A stretch of DNA of 64,000 bases from Variovorax sp. DXTD-1 (GCF_003984625.1 NZ_RWKH01000001.1:62001-126000), one strand, 5' to 3'; counted from the first letter of the stretch, positions 17,508 through 27,166 are shown. The notes: a model not told the origin generated them from the sequence alone. Program-made: numbers and translations.

Positions 17508-18482
17508 TCATTCGGCCTTGATGTTGGCGTCGCGCACGAGCCGACCGTAGTGGTCGAACTCCTGCTTGTTCATGGCCGCGAAAGCTTCGCCGGTGATCAC
17601 GCCGGGCTCGCCACCCAGGCCCTTGATGCGCGCCTGAACATCGGGCAGCTTGAGCGTGCGCGTGAGTTCCGTACCGAGCCGCTCCACCACGGGCCGCGGC
17701 GTGCCGGCCGTCACGTAGAGGCCGTACCAGGTGGACACGTCGGCGCCCTTGATGCCTTGCTCGGCGAGCGTGGGCACGTCCGGCAGTTCGGGCGAGCGTT
17801 GCGGCGCGCTCACGGCCAGCGCGCGGAACTTGCCGGCCTTGATCTGGCCCATGGCGGAGGAGGTGCTGTCGAACATCATGTCGACCTCGCCGCCGATGAT
17901 GTCGATGTGGGCCTGCGAGCTGCCCTTGTAGGGCACGTGGATCGACTTCATGCCCGTGGCCAGGTTGAAGGCCTCGCCGCCCACGTGCTGCGTGCTGCCG
18001 ATGCCGGACGACGCGTATTTCAAGCCGCCCGGCTTGGCTGCCATGGCCGCCACCAGGTCCTTGACCGACTTGTAGGGCGAGGTGGCCGACACCACCAGCA
18101 CGTTGGGCATCACGGCCACAAGGCCAATCGGCTGCAGGTCCTTCAGCGGGTCGTACTTGAGCTTGAGGATGTGCGGCGCCACCGCCTGCGCGGTGTTGGT
18201 GGCCAGCAGCAGCGTGGTGCCGTCGGCGGCGGCGCGCGCGGTGAGTTCGCCGGCAATGGTGTTGGATGCGCCGGGCCGGTTCTCCACCGTGACGGGCTGC
18301 TTGAGCACCGGCGCGAATTTGTCGGCCAGCACGCGCGCCAGGATGTCGGTGCCGCCGCCGGGCGAGGCGCCGACCATGATGCGCAGCGGCTTGTCGGGGT
18401 AGGCGGGCTGCGCACCGGCCATGGCGGTTGCCAGTGCCAGCGTTGCCGCGCTCGCCGTGCGGGCCAGGAAAGAAAGCTTCAT
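17508..18482 (-). CDS. Bug/TctC-family periplasmic receptor
   Basis: This 324-residue exported solute receptor has a signal peptide ending ATAMAGAQP, followed by the family opening YPDKPLRIMVGASPGGGTDI. It contains the VENRPGASNTIAGE segment that builds the carboxylate-binding loop in Bug proteins. Such receptors bind carboxylates or amides and are very abundant in Burkholderiales; many lack dedicated membrane subunits, as here. The ATG at 18482 has a GGAG ribosome site; the longer upstream frame runs into the divergent LysR promoter. It lies upstream of and co-directional with the pdxA-like gene, suggesting uptake of the sugar acid or related carboxylate used by that enzyme. Confidence 0.93.
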   Translation of the reverse strand: MKLSFLARTASAATLALATAMAGAQPAYPDKPLRIMVGASPGGGTDILARVLADKFAPVLKQPVTVENRPGASNTIAGELTARAAADGTTLLLATNTAQAVAPHILKLKYDPLKDLQPIGLVAVMPNVLVVSATSPYKSVKDLVAAMAAKPGGLKYASSGIGSTQHVGGEAFNLATGMKSIHVPYKGSSQAHIDIIGGEVDMMFDSTSSAMGQIKAGKFRALAVSAPQRSPELPDVPTLAEQGIKGADVSTWYGLYVTAGTPRPVVERLGTELTRTLKLPDVQARIKGLGGEPGVITGEAFAAMNKQEFDHYGRLVRDANIKAE

Positions 18483-18516
18483 CGGGTGTGTCTCCTGCTT
18501 GTTTGGTGTCAGCTTA

Positions 18517-18560
18517 GGGAGCTTCGTGTTGCCAATCCAATCGAAAAAGCCCGAAGCTCC
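18517..18560. promoter_or_regulatory. Inverted repeat in divergent Bug/LysR promoter region
   Basis: GGAGCTTC (18518-18525) and its complement GAAGCTCC (18553-18560) frame the centre of the 92-base divergent region between the Bug receptor and LysR genes. LysR tetramers typically bind spaced dyads in this position, so this is a likely binding region. It is inferred from symmetry and location only. Confidence 0.4.
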
Positions 18561-18574
18561 ATATACTTTTGTGC

Positions 18575-19510
18575 ATGACCTCCGGATCAGGCCTGACCGA
18601 CGCATCGCTGATGCTCCATGTGCGGCCGCGCCAGCTGCTGCTGCTGGCACGGCTCGATGCCCACCGCCACCTGGGCCGCGCGGCCGAGGCCATGAACATC
18701 AGCCAACCCGCCGCCACCAAGCTGCTGCAGCAGCTGGAGGATTCGCTGGGCGAAAAGCTCTTCGAGCGCCTTGCGCGGGGCATGGAGCCCACGCCTTACG
18801 GCGACATCCTGATCCGCTATGCCCGCCGTGTGCTCAGCGACTTCGGCAGCGCCCGGGAAGAAATGCTTGCGCTGCGCTCGGGCCTGAGCGGTTCGCTGCG
18901 CGTGGGCAGCGTGCCGGGCGCGGTGCCCGAGCTGCTGGCGCCGGCGCTGGTCGAGTACCACCGGCGTCATCCGCAGGTGGCCGTGTCGGTGGTGGTCGAG
19001 ACCAGCGATGTGATGCAGGCGCAGCTGGAGCAGGGCGACGTCGACCTGGTGCTGGGCCGGCTCACAGACAGCCACGACGAGGCCAAGTACGCGAGCGTGC
19101 CGCTGCTGGGCGAGTCGCAGGTGGTCGTGGTGCGCGCCGCTCACCCTGTCTTCGGGCAGCCCACCGTCACGCTGGCCGAAATGGCGAATTGGTCATGGGT
19201 GCTGCAGCCGCCCGGCTCGCCGCAGCGCGGGCGCTTCGAGGCGGCCATGCGCGAGGCGGGCATCCAGGCGCGGCTCGACATCATCGAAACGGCATCGCCG
19301 ATTGCCATTACCGCCTTGCTCGAGAACTCCGACATGGCCGCCGTGATGCCGGCTTCGCAGGCCGGCCACTACGCGCGGCTGGGTGTGCTGCGCACCGTGC
19401 CGGTGGAGCTGCCGGTGCGCGTGCCGCCGATCTGCCTCATCACCCGGCAGGACCGGGCGCTTTCACCGGCCGCGGCGCAATTCAGGCGCCAGCTGCTGGG
19501 CGGTGCCTGA
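18575..19510 (+). CDS. LysR-family transcriptional regulator
   Basis: The 311-residue regulator has an N-terminal winged helix-turn-helix (HLGRAAEAMNISQPAATKLL, about residues 30-50, followed by LEDSLGEKLFER) and a C-terminal effector-binding domain beginning near LRVGSVPG. It is divergent from the Bug receptor and pdxA-like genes, the classic arrangement for LysR control of a catabolic operon, with a small carboxylate as probable inducer. I used the ATG at 18575; a TTG at 18569 is also possible, and no strong ribosome site is visible for either. Confidence 0.93.
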   Translation: MTSGSGLTDASLMLHVRPRQLLLLARLDAHRHLGRAAEAMNISQPAATKLLQQLEDSLGEKLFERLARGMEPTPYGDILIRYARRVLSDFGSAREEMLALRSGLSGSLRVGSVPGAVPELLAPALVEYHRRHPQVAVSVVVETSDVMQAQLEQGDVDLVLGRLTDSHDEAKYASVPLLGESQVVVVRAAHPVFGQPTVTLAEMANWSWVLQPPGSPQRGRFEAAMREAGIQARLDIIETASPIAITALLENSDMAAVMPASQAGHYARLGVLRTVPVELPVRVPPICLITRQDRALSPAAAQFRRQLLGGA

Positions 19511-19549
19511 AGTCTTTGGATTGAGATTTTCCATGCTGTATTGCGTTAA

Positions 19550-19609
19550 CTAGGGAATCTCCTAGCCAACTGGTGCATGAAAGTACCATGACAGGCGGAT
19601 GAAGTACCA
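19550..19609 (+). promoter_or_regulatory. Polyol operon control region: dyad plus AraC-type direct repeats
   Basis: Two copies of AAGTACCA (19581-19588 and 19602-19609) are exactly 21 bases apart, two helical turns, which is the usual spacing of AraC-family half sites. A separate dyad, CTAGG-gaatct-CCTAG, lies at 19550-19565. The operon encodes its own AraC regulator (28149), whose likely target is this site. The operon start codon is 77 bases beyond the second repeat. Confidence 0.5.
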
Positions 19610-19685
19610 AACCCGCAAGCGCGTTTCTCCAGAATCCCGCCACGGCGACCCAAACAGAGGGCGTCGCTCACCTCTAGGAGACAAC

Positions 19686-20996
19686 ATGAAGCGTTTTCTG
19701 AAAGCGGGCCTCGTCCTCGCACTCGCCGGCACGGGGCTCGCGTCCCACGCCGCCACCGAACTCGTGATTGCCACCGTCAACAACGGCCACATGATCGAGA
19801 TGCAGAAGCTGACGCCCTTCTTCGAAAAAGCCAACCCCGACATCAAGCTCAAGTGGGTGACGTTGGAAGAAGGCACGCTGCGCCAGCGTGTGACCACCGA
19901 CATCGCCACCAAGGGCGGCCAGTTCGACGTGATGACCATCGGCCTGTACGAAGCGCCCATCTGGTCGAAGAAGGGCTGGCTCCAGCCGATTGCCACCGAT
20001 GCCGCCTACGACGCCGACGACCTGCTGCCCGCCATTCGCGCCGGCCTGTCGTACGAAGGCAAGCTCTACGCCGCGCCTTTCTACGGCGAGAGCTCGATGC
20101 TCATGTACCGAAAGGACCTGGCCGACAAGGTCGGCTTCAAGATGCCCGAGCAGCCCACCTGGGTGCAGGTGAAAGAGCTGGCCGGCAAGATCCACGACCC
20201 GAAGGCCGGCGTGTACGGCATGTGCCTGCGCGGCAAGCCGGGCTGGGGCGACAACATGGCCTTTTTGACGACGCTGGTGAATACCAACGGCGGCCAGTGG
20301 TTCGACATGCAGTGGAAGCCGCAGATCGACACCAAGCCCTGGAAGGACGCGATCAACTTCTACGTCGACCTGATGAAGTCGTATGGGCCGCCCGGCGCAT
20401 CGGCCAACAGCTTCAACGAGAACCTTGCGCTCTTCAACGAAGGCAAGTGCGGCATGTGGGTGGACGCGACCATCGCGGCCTCGTTCATCAGTGACCCGAA
20501 GCAGTCGAAGGTGGCAGACAAGGTTGCTTTTGCCCAGGCGCCCGTGGCAGTGACGCCCAAGGGCGCCAACTGGCTGTGGACCTGGAACCTGGCCATTCCC
20601 GCAAGCTCGACCAAGGGTGCCGCCGCGCAGACCTTCGTGAAGTGGGCGACCTCCAAGGAGTACGTGAACCTGGTGGCCAAGGAGCATGGCTGGGGCACGG
20701 TGCCTACCGGCACGCGTAAGTCGACCTATGCGAACCCCGAGTTCCAGAAGGTCGCGAAGTTTGCCGCAGCCGAGAAGAAGGCCATCGACACGGCCAACCT
20801 CAGCGACAGCACGCTGCCCAAGTCGCCCTACGTGGGCGTGCAGTACGCGGCCATTCCCGAGTTCCAGGCCATCGGCGTGGCGGTGGGGCAGCAGATGAGC
20901 GCGGCGCTCTCGGGCAAGGTCACGGTCGACCAGGCGCTGAAGACTTCGCAGACGGCGGCTGAGCGCGAGATGAAGAAGGCTGGGTACTACAAGTAA
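19686..20996 (+). CDS. mtlE: Polyol (mannitol/sorbitol) ABC substrate-binding protein
   Basis: The 436-residue periplasmic family 1 binding protein has a signal peptide ending SHAATE, then ELVIATVNNGHMIEMQKLTPFFEKA. The segments NGGQWFD and KCGMWVDATIAASF resemble the sorbitol/mannitol binding proteins SmoE and MtlE. A CTAGGAG ribosome site precedes the ATG at 19686. It heads an operon whose order (binding protein, two permeases, ATPase, mannitol dehydrogenase, kinases, AraC regulator) corresponds to the Pseudomonas fluorescens mtlEFGKDYZR operon. The expected ligands are mannitol, glucitol and arabitol. An inverted repeat pair separates it from the permease genes, probably limiting their expression relative to this protein. 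Confidence 0.92.
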   Translation: MKRFLKAGLVLALAGTGLASHAATELVIATVNNGHMIEMQKLTPFFEKANPDIKLKWVTLEEGTLRQRVTTDIATKGGQFDVMTIGLYEAPIWSKKGWLQPIATDAAYDADDLLPAIRAGLSYEGKLYAAPFYGESSMLMYRKDLADKVGFKMPEQPTWVQVKELAGKIHDPKAGVYGMCLRGKPGWGDNMAFLTTLVNTNGGQWFDMQWKPQIDTKPWKDAINFYVDLMKSYGPPGASANSFNENLALFNEGKCGMWVDATIAASFISDPKQSKVADKVAFAQAPVAVTPKGANWLWTWNLAIPASSTKGAAAQTFVKWATSKEYVNLVAKEHGWGTVPTGTRKSTYANPEFQKVAKFAAAEKKAIDTANLSDSTLPKSPYVGVQYAAIPEFQAIGVAVGQQMSAALSGKVTVDQALKTSQTAAEREMKKAGYYK

Positions 20997-21012
20997 GCCG
21001 GCTTTCTTTCTT

Positions 21013-21123
21013 GCTCCCTCCCCTTCCGGGGGAGGGCAGGGGTGGGGGCACGCGGCGTGTCAATCATCGCGGCGCTTGATCCGGGAGCCCCCATCCCAGC
21101 CTTCCCCCAGCGGGGGAAGGAGC
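21013..21123. repeat. Inverted pair of REP-like 38-base GC-rich motifs
   Basis: A motif beginning GCTCCCTCCCCTTCC (21013-21050) recurs in inverted orientation at about 21086-21123, with about 30 of 38 positions identical. The arms surround about 35 bases of unrelated sequence. Each arm is itself partly palindromic. This is the architecture of a REP doublet. It lies between the binding-protein gene and its first permease, where it could stabilise the upstream mRNA or attenuate read-through. Confidence 0.75.
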
Positions 21124-21149
21124 CAGAGACAACGAGAAGGGATTTCCTC

Positions 21150-22007
21150 ATGAAACGACTCCTGCCCCGGGCCCTCATGGCGCCCGCCGTGCTCACGCTC
21201 CTCCTTTGGATGATCGTGCCGCTCGTGATGACGTTGTACTTCTCGTTCGTGAACTACAACCTCATGCAGCCCGGCGAGCGCACCTTCGCGGGCATCGAGA
21301 ACTTTCACTACTTCGTTACCGACCCCGACTTCTGGCCCGCAACGTGGAACACGCTGATGCTGATCGGCAGCGTGATCGTCATCACGGTGGTGCTCGGTGT
21401 GCTGCTCGCGCTGCTGGTGAACGAGCCTTTCCCCGGCCGCGGCATCGTGCGGGTGCTGCTCATCTCTCCGTTCTTCGTCATGCCCGCGGTCAACGCGCTG
21501 CTGTGGAAGCACATGATGATGAACCCCATCTACGGCATCCTGGCCGACGTGTGGCGCTTCTTCGGCGCGCAGCCGGTCGACTGGCTCACCGACGTGCCGC
21601 TGTTCTCGGTGATCATTATGGTGGCCTGGCAGTGGCTGCCGTTTGCCTGCCTGATCTTCATCACCTCGCTGCAGTCGCTCGACCGCGAGCAGATGGAGGC
21701 CGCGCGCATGGACGGCGCGAGCGCATTTCAGCGCTTCTTCTACCTGACCATTCCGCACCTCGGCCGGCCGATGGCGGTGGTGATCATGATCGAGATGATC
21801 TTTCTGCTCAGCGTGTTCGCCGAGATCGCCATCACCACCAACGGCGGCCCGGGCAACGAGAGCACCAACATGACCTACCTGATCTTCAAGCAGTCGCTGA
21901 TGAATTTCGACGTGGGCGTGGCCTCGGCCGGTGCGCTGTTCGCGGTGGTGCTGGCCAACATCGTGGCCGTGTTCCTCATCCGCATCATCGGCAAGAACCT
22001 CGACTGA
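21150..22007 (+). CDS. mtlF: Polyol ABC transporter permease 1 (MtlF/SmoF type)
   Basis: This 285-residue membrane protein has about six transmembrane helices, beginning with ALMAPAVLTLLLWMIVPLVM. The coupling loop is EQMEAARMDGASAFQRFFYL near residues 182-201. Length and motif match the MalF-like permeases of sugar-alcohol importers. The ATG at 21150 follows the REP pair; the open frame further upstream runs through that repeat and is not coding. It forms the channel with the next gene product. Confidence 0.92.
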   Translation: MKRLLPRALMAPAVLTLLLWMIVPLVMTLYFSFVNYNLMQPGERTFAGIENFHYFVTDPDFWPATWNTLMLIGSVIVITVVLGVLLALLVNEPFPGRGIVRVLLISPFFVMPAVNALLWKHMMMNPIYGILADVWRFFGAQPVDWLTDVPLFSVIIMVAWQWLPFACLIFITSLQSLDREQMEAARMDGASAFQRFFYLTIPHLGRPMAVVIMIEMIFLLSVFAEIAITTNGGPGNESTNMTYLIFKQSLMNFDVGVASAGALFAVVLANIVAVFLIRIIGKNLD

Positions 22008-22017
22008 AGGAACGACC

Positions 22018-22842
22018 ATGCAACCCAGCAACTTCCTTCCCCAACTGCTGCGCACCGTGGGTGCGTGGGCCGTGGCGCTGCTCCTGTTCTTTCCGCTCGG
22101 CTGGCTGTTCCTCACGGCCTTCAAGACGGAGCTGCAGGCCATTCACGTGCCGCCGCTCTTCATCTTCGAGCCCACGCTCGACAACTTCGGCGAAGTGCAG
22201 CGCCGCAGCGACTACCTGCTGTACGCGCGCAACTCGCTCATCACCAGCCTGGGCTCGACCATCATCGGCTTGCTGATTGCGGCGCCCGCGGCGTACTCGA
22301 TGGCCTTCTTTCGCACGAAGAAGACGCGCGACATCCTGATGTGGATGCTCTCCACCAAGATGATGCCGGCCGTGGGCGCGCTGGTGCCGATCTACGTGCT
22401 CGCGCAAACCGCAGGCCTGCTCGACTCGCTCACTGCGCTCACCATCGTGTTCACGCTGTCGAACCTGCCGATCATGGTGTGGATGCTCTACAGCGCCTAC
22501 AAGGACATTCCGAACGAAATTCTCGAGGCCGCGCGCATGGACGGCGCCAGCCTGTGGACCGAGTTCCGCCACGTCGTGCTGCCGCTGTCGGTGGGCGGCC
22601 TCGCATCGACCGGCCTCCTGTGCCTGGTGCTGAGCTGGAACGAAGCCTTCTGGGCGCTCAACCTCAGCTCGGCCAAGGCCGGCACGCTGGCCACGCTCAT
22701 CGCCTCGTACTCCAGCCCCGAGGGCCTGTTCTGGGCCAAGTTGTCGGCGGCATCGCTGATGGCCATTGCACCCATCGTCGTGTTCGGCTGGTTCAGCCAG
22801 AAGCAACTGGTGCAAGGCCTGACCTTCGGCGCCGTCAAGTAA
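22018..22842 (+). CDS. mtlG: Polyol ABC transporter permease 2 (MtlG/SmoG type)
   Basis: The 274-residue MalG-like permease has about six membrane helices and the coupling loop EILEAARMDGASLWTEFRHV (about residues 163-182). The C-terminus QKQLVQGLTFGAVK is typical of MalG-type subunits. It begins ten bases after the mtlF stop with an AAGGA ribosome site. With MtlF it forms the heterodimeric channel. Confidence 0.92.
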   Translation: MQPSNFLPQLLRTVGAWAVALLLFFPLGWLFLTAFKTELQAIHVPPLFIFEPTLDNFGEVQRRSDYLLYARNSLITSLGSTIIGLLIAAPAAYSMAFFRTKKTRDILMWMLSTKMMPAVGALVPIYVLAQTAGLLDSLTALTIVFTLSNLPIMVWMLYSAYKDIPNEILEAARMDGASLWTEFRHVVLPLSVGGLASTGLLCLVLSWNEAFWALNLSSAKAGTLATLIASYSSPEGLFWAKLSAASLMAIAPIVVFGWFSQKQLVQGLTFGAVK

Positions 22843-22859
22843 AGAAAGGGAGACATCTC

Positions 22860-23897
<1,038 letters not shown>

Positions 23898-23916
23898 TTT
23901 CTTCCGGAACATTCCC

Positions 23917-25362
23917 GTGACCCTTGCAGCAGCGCCTCTTGCACAAACACCACCGGCTCTTTCGGAGTTCACGGTGCTTCACCTTGGGCTCGGCTCGTTC
24001 CACCGGGCCCACCAGGCGGTCTACCTCCAGCGGCTGATCGATGCGGGCGACACCCGCTGGTCGCTCTCGGGCGCCAACATCCGGCCCGACATGGCCGATG
24101 TGGTGGCGGCCCTGCAGGCCCAGGGCGGGCGCTACACGCTCGAAACCGTGTCGCCGGCCCTCGAGTACCGCTACGAGCAGATCGAATCCATACGCGAAGT
24201 CCTGCCCTATGAGACTTCACTGGCTGGGGTGATCGCGCGCGGCGCGGCGCCGTCCACGCGCATCGTATCTTTCACGGTGACCGAGGCGGGCTACTACCTC
24301 GATACCGAGGGCAAACTGGACCTCTCCTTCGGCGACCTTGCGGTAGACATCGGGCGAGCCCGCCGCGGTGAAGCAGGGGGTGACGGCGTGACCATCTACG
24401 GCGCCGTCTGCGCGATCTTGCGTGCGCGCAAGGCCGCGCAGGCCGGCCCGGTCACGCTGCTCAACTGCGACAACCTGCGCCACAACGGCGACCGCTTCCG
24501 TGCCGGGCTGCTCGAGTTCATCGAACGCGCGGGCGATACCGAACTGCTCGCGTGGGCGCAGTCGAACACGGCCTGCCCGAACGCAATGGTCGACCGCATC
24601 ACGCCGCGCCCTCCGCCCGAACTGCGCGCGCGCGTCAAGGCCGCCACCGGCCGCGACGATGCCGCTGCGATCACCGGCGAGAGCTTCATCCAGTGGGTGA
24701 TCGAAGACAACTTCGTCGCGGGCCGTCCCGATTGGGGCCGCGTGGGCGTGGAGCTTGTCGATTCGGTGCAGCCGTACGAAGAAGCCAAGATCCGCATCCT
24801 CAATGCCACGCACAGCTGCATTGCCTGGGCCGGCACGCTGATCGGGCTGAGCTTCATCCATGAAGGCACGCACCACGCGGCCATCCGCAAGATGGCGTTC
24901 GACTACGTGACCGACGACGTGATCCCGTGCCTGAGCCCGAGTCCGATCGACCTTGCGGCGTATCGCAACGTGGTGCTCGACCGCTTCGGCAATCCCGCGA
25001 TCCGCGATACCAACCAGCGCGTGGCGGCGGATGGCTTCTCGAAGATTCCGGGCTTCATCGCGCCCACGGTGCGTGAGCGGCTTGCCGCCGGGCAGCCGAC
25101 CGACAGCGTTGCGATTCTGCCCGCACTGTTTCTCGCATTTCTGCAGCGCTGGCATCGCGGGGCGCTGCCGTATGCGTATCAAGACCAGGGCATGGACGAA
25201 GCCGTGGCGCATGCCATATGCAATGCCGCCGATCCGGTGCTGGCGCTGTGCTCGGACGCGGGGCTGTGGGGCGCCATTGCAGGCGATGCGCGGCTGGTAG
25301 AGGCCGTGCGCAGCGCGAGCACACGCGTGGCAACTTTCATGAATGCAGGAGCAACGAAATGA
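23917..25362 (+). CDS. mtlD: Mannitol 2-dehydrogenase (polyol long-chain dehydrogenase)
   Basis: The 481-residue enzyme belongs to the mannitol dehydrogenase family that oxidises D-mannitol to D-fructose, and often D-arabitol to D-xylulose, with NAD. The cofactor region is LHLGLGSFHRAHQAVYL (about residues 22-38). The catalytic Lys region is EEAKIRILNATHS, with the family His in SFIHEGTHHAAI. The likely start is the GTG at 23917; an in-frame ATG further upstream lies inside the ATPase gene. The stop overlaps the ATG of the following SDR gene. The presence of a xylulokinase downstream supports arabitol as an additional substrate. Confidence 0.93.
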   Translation: MTLAAAPLAQTPPALSEFTVLHLGLGSFHRAHQAVYLQRLIDAGDTRWSLSGANIRPDMADVVAALQAQGGRYTLETVSPALEYRYEQIESIREVLPYETSLAGVIARGAAPSTRIVSFTVTEAGYYLDTEGKLDLSFGDLAVDIGRARRGEAGGDGVTIYGAVCAILRARKAAQAGPVTLLNCDNLRHNGDRFRAGLLEFIERAGDTELLAWAQSNTACPNAMVDRITPRPPPELRARVKAATGRDDAAAITGESFIQWVIEDNFVAGRPDWGRVGVELVDSVQPYEEAKIRILNATHSCIAWAGTLIGLSFIHEGTHHAAIRKMAFDYVTDDVIPCLSPSPIDLAAYRNVVLDRFGNPAIRDTNQRVAADGFSKIPGFIAPTVRERLAAGQPTDSVAILPALFLAFLQRWHRGALPYAYQDQGMDEAVAHAICNAADPVLALCSDAGLWGAIAGDARLVEAVRSASTRVATFMNAGATK

Positions 25363-26147
25363 GCGAACGTCTGAAGAACCGTCACGTACTGCTGACGGGT
25401 GCCGGCGGCGGCATCGGCTTGGCAGTAGCCGAAGCATGCATTGCCGAGGGCGCGCGCTGCAGCGTGGTCGACCGCATGGCCGCTGCGCCTGAAGCAGTGC
25501 GGGCGCTGTTGCAGCAGCATCCCGACCGTCTTGCGTACATCGCGGCCGACGTCACCGATACACAAGGCATCACGCACCTTCTCGCAGAGGCGCAGGTCGC
25601 CTTTGGCCCCATTCACACCCTGTTCAACAACGCCGCGGTGTTCGACCTCGCGCCGCTGCTCGACAGCGACGAGGCTTCCTTCGACAAGCTGTTCGCGGTC
25701 AACGTGAAAGGCATGTTCTTCGTCATGCAAGCGGTGCTGCGCCACATGGTCGAAGCCGGAACGCAGGGCGCATCGGTCATCAACATGGCTTCGCAGGCGG
25801 GGCGGCGCGGCGAGGCGCTGGTGTCGCACTACTGCGCAACAAAGGCCGCGGTCATCAGCTACACCCAGAGCGCCGCACTGGCCATGGCCCCGCACGGCAT
25901 TCGCGTCAACGGCATTGCGCCGGGCGTGGTCGACACGCCCATGTGGGACCATGTAGACAGCCTGTTCGCCAAGGCCGAAGGGCTGCCACTCGGCGAGAAG
26001 AAGCGGCGAGTGGGCCTGGAGGTGCCGCTCGGCCGCATGGGCATGCCGAGCGACATTGCCGGCGCAGCGGTATTTCTTGCCAGCGACGAGGCGCGCTACA
26101 TCACGGCGCAGACCTTGAACGTCGACGGCGGGAATGTGATGAGTTGA
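25359..26147 (+). CDS. Short-chain dehydrogenase, probable sorbitol/L-iditol 2-dehydrogenase (SmoS-like)
   Basis: The 262-residue SDR has the cofactor motif GAGGGIGLA, an NNA structural motif, the catalytic Ser in INMASQAG, and Tyr and Lys in YCATKAA. The start ATG at 25359 overlaps the mannitol dehydrogenase stop. SDRs at this place in Rhodobacter-type smo operons oxidise sorbitol to fructose or galactitol to tagatose, which fits the neighbouring fructokinase. The exact polyol cannot be told from sequence. Thirty-one bases after its stop begins copy 2 of the palindromic repeat. Confidence 0.9.
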   Translation: MSERLKNRHVLLTGAGGGIGLAVAEACIAEGARCSVVDRMAAAPEAVRALLQQHPDRLAYIAADVTDTQGITHLLAEAQVAFGPIHTLFNNAAVFDLAPLLDSDEASFDKLFAVNVKGMFFVMQAVLRHMVEAGTQGASVINMASQAGRRGEALVSHYCATKAAVISYTQSAALAMAPHGIRVNGIAPGVVDTPMWDHVDSLFAKAEGLPLGEKKRRVGLEVPLGRMGMPSDIAGAAVFLASDEARYITAQTLNVDGGNVMS

Positions 26148-26178
26148 GATGGACAGCTTCTGCTTGTCTTGCGTTGTT

Positions 26179-26439
26179 GTTCAGGGCGGCGCACCCGCCG
26201 ACGGGGTACCTTTCTCCGCGAATGTCCCCCGGCCTGCGGCCTCCTCCTTTATTTCGCTGCGCAAGGCACCCCGCCAGCGGGTGCGTTGGGCAGAGCCGTG
26301 GTTGATCAGCGGAACACCAGCAGCGCGTCCATGTGCACAGGCCATCGGGTGCTCCGCGCAGCGAAATAAAGGAGGAGGGCGAAGCCCGGGGGACATTCGC
26401 GGAGGGGAGTACCCGGTGGCCTTTGCACACACCACGAAC
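26179..26439 (+). repeat. Large palindromic repeat element, copy 2
   Basis: The left 94 bases (26179-26272) are identical to the left arm of copy 1 at 16097-16190. The left core (26215-26261) and inverted right core (26357-26403) pair as in copy 1, and the middle shares GTGGTTGATC and ATGTGCACAG/GTGTGCACAGG segments. The right end is degenerate, because the final GCGCCCTGAAC of copy 1 is replaced. It occupies almost all of the 321-base gap between the SDR gene and the transaldolase-like gene and ends about 30 bases before the latter's start. A transcript would fold into a long hairpin within the polyol operon. Confidence 0.85.
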
Positions 26440-26468
26440 TCTCCGTATTCTGTGCACCAAACAAGCCC

Positions 26469-27140
26469 ATGAACCAAGATTTCCACCTGTATCTGGACAG
26501 CGCCGACCTGGTCGAGCTGAAGACGTGCCTGCCGCACCCAGTCGTTCACGGCGTAACAACCAACCCCACGCTGCTTCAACGCGCAGGCATCGGCCGAGGC
26601 GAAGTACCGGGTCTGCTGAAGCGCTGCATCGATCTGGGCGCGCGACAAGTACAGGCACAGGTGTATTCGAGCGACGTCGACGGCATGCTCGATGACGCTG
26701 AAAAGCTGCTCTCGCACTTCGACCGCGGACAACTCGTGGTGAAGATTCCCGCCACGCGCCAGGGCCTAGATGCCGGCGCGCGGCTCATTGCGCAAGGCGT
26801 GCCGGTGACGTGGACGGCCGTGTACGCGCCAGAGCAGGCGCACTTTGCAGCGCAACTGGGCGCGGCATACGCGGCGCCGTACCTGGGGCGGCTCGAAGAC
26901 GCCGGCATCGACGGGCTGGCGCTGATTGCGCAGATGCAGACCCTGGTTGCGCAGCGCCCTTCGTCCGGCACGCGCCTGCTGGTCGCAAGCATCCGCTCGC
27001 GCGAGGCGTATCTTTCGCTGCTGGGGCTTGGCGTGGGAGCCATCACGATTCCGCCGCGCCTTTTTGCCGAACTGCTCGATCATCCCGCCACGCTGGCCGC
27101 CGAGCGCGGCTTCCTGGCCGACGCGCGTGCCTTGGGCTGA
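26469..27140 (+). CDS. Transaldolase-family protein (fructose-6-phosphate aldolase/TalC-like)
   Basis: This 223-residue protein belongs to the short transaldolase class. GVTTNPTLL is near the N-terminus, the Schiff-base Lys is in LVVKIPAT, and an ITIPPRLF segment lies near the C-terminus. Members either cleave fructose-6-phosphate to dihydroxyacetone and glyceraldehyde-3-phosphate or act as transaldolases; sequence alone does not settle which. It lies within the polyol operon, 27 bases before the fructokinase gene, so its substrate is probably the phosphorylated ketose made there. It is separate in type from the full-length transaldolase at 13549. Confidence 0.88.
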   Translation: MNQDFHLYLDSADLVELKTCLPHPVVHGVTTNPTLLQRAGIGRGEVPGLLKRCIDLGARQVQAQVYSSDVDGMLDDAEKLLSHFDRGQLVVKIPATRQGLDAGARLIAQGVPVTWTAVYAPEQAHFAAQLGAAYAAPYLGRLEDAGIDGLALIAQMQTLVAQRPSSGTRLLVASIRSREAYLSLLGLGVGAITIPPRLFAELLDHPATLAAERGFLADARALG

Positions 27141-27166
27141 GAGAAGACGAAGAGAATCCAACCATC

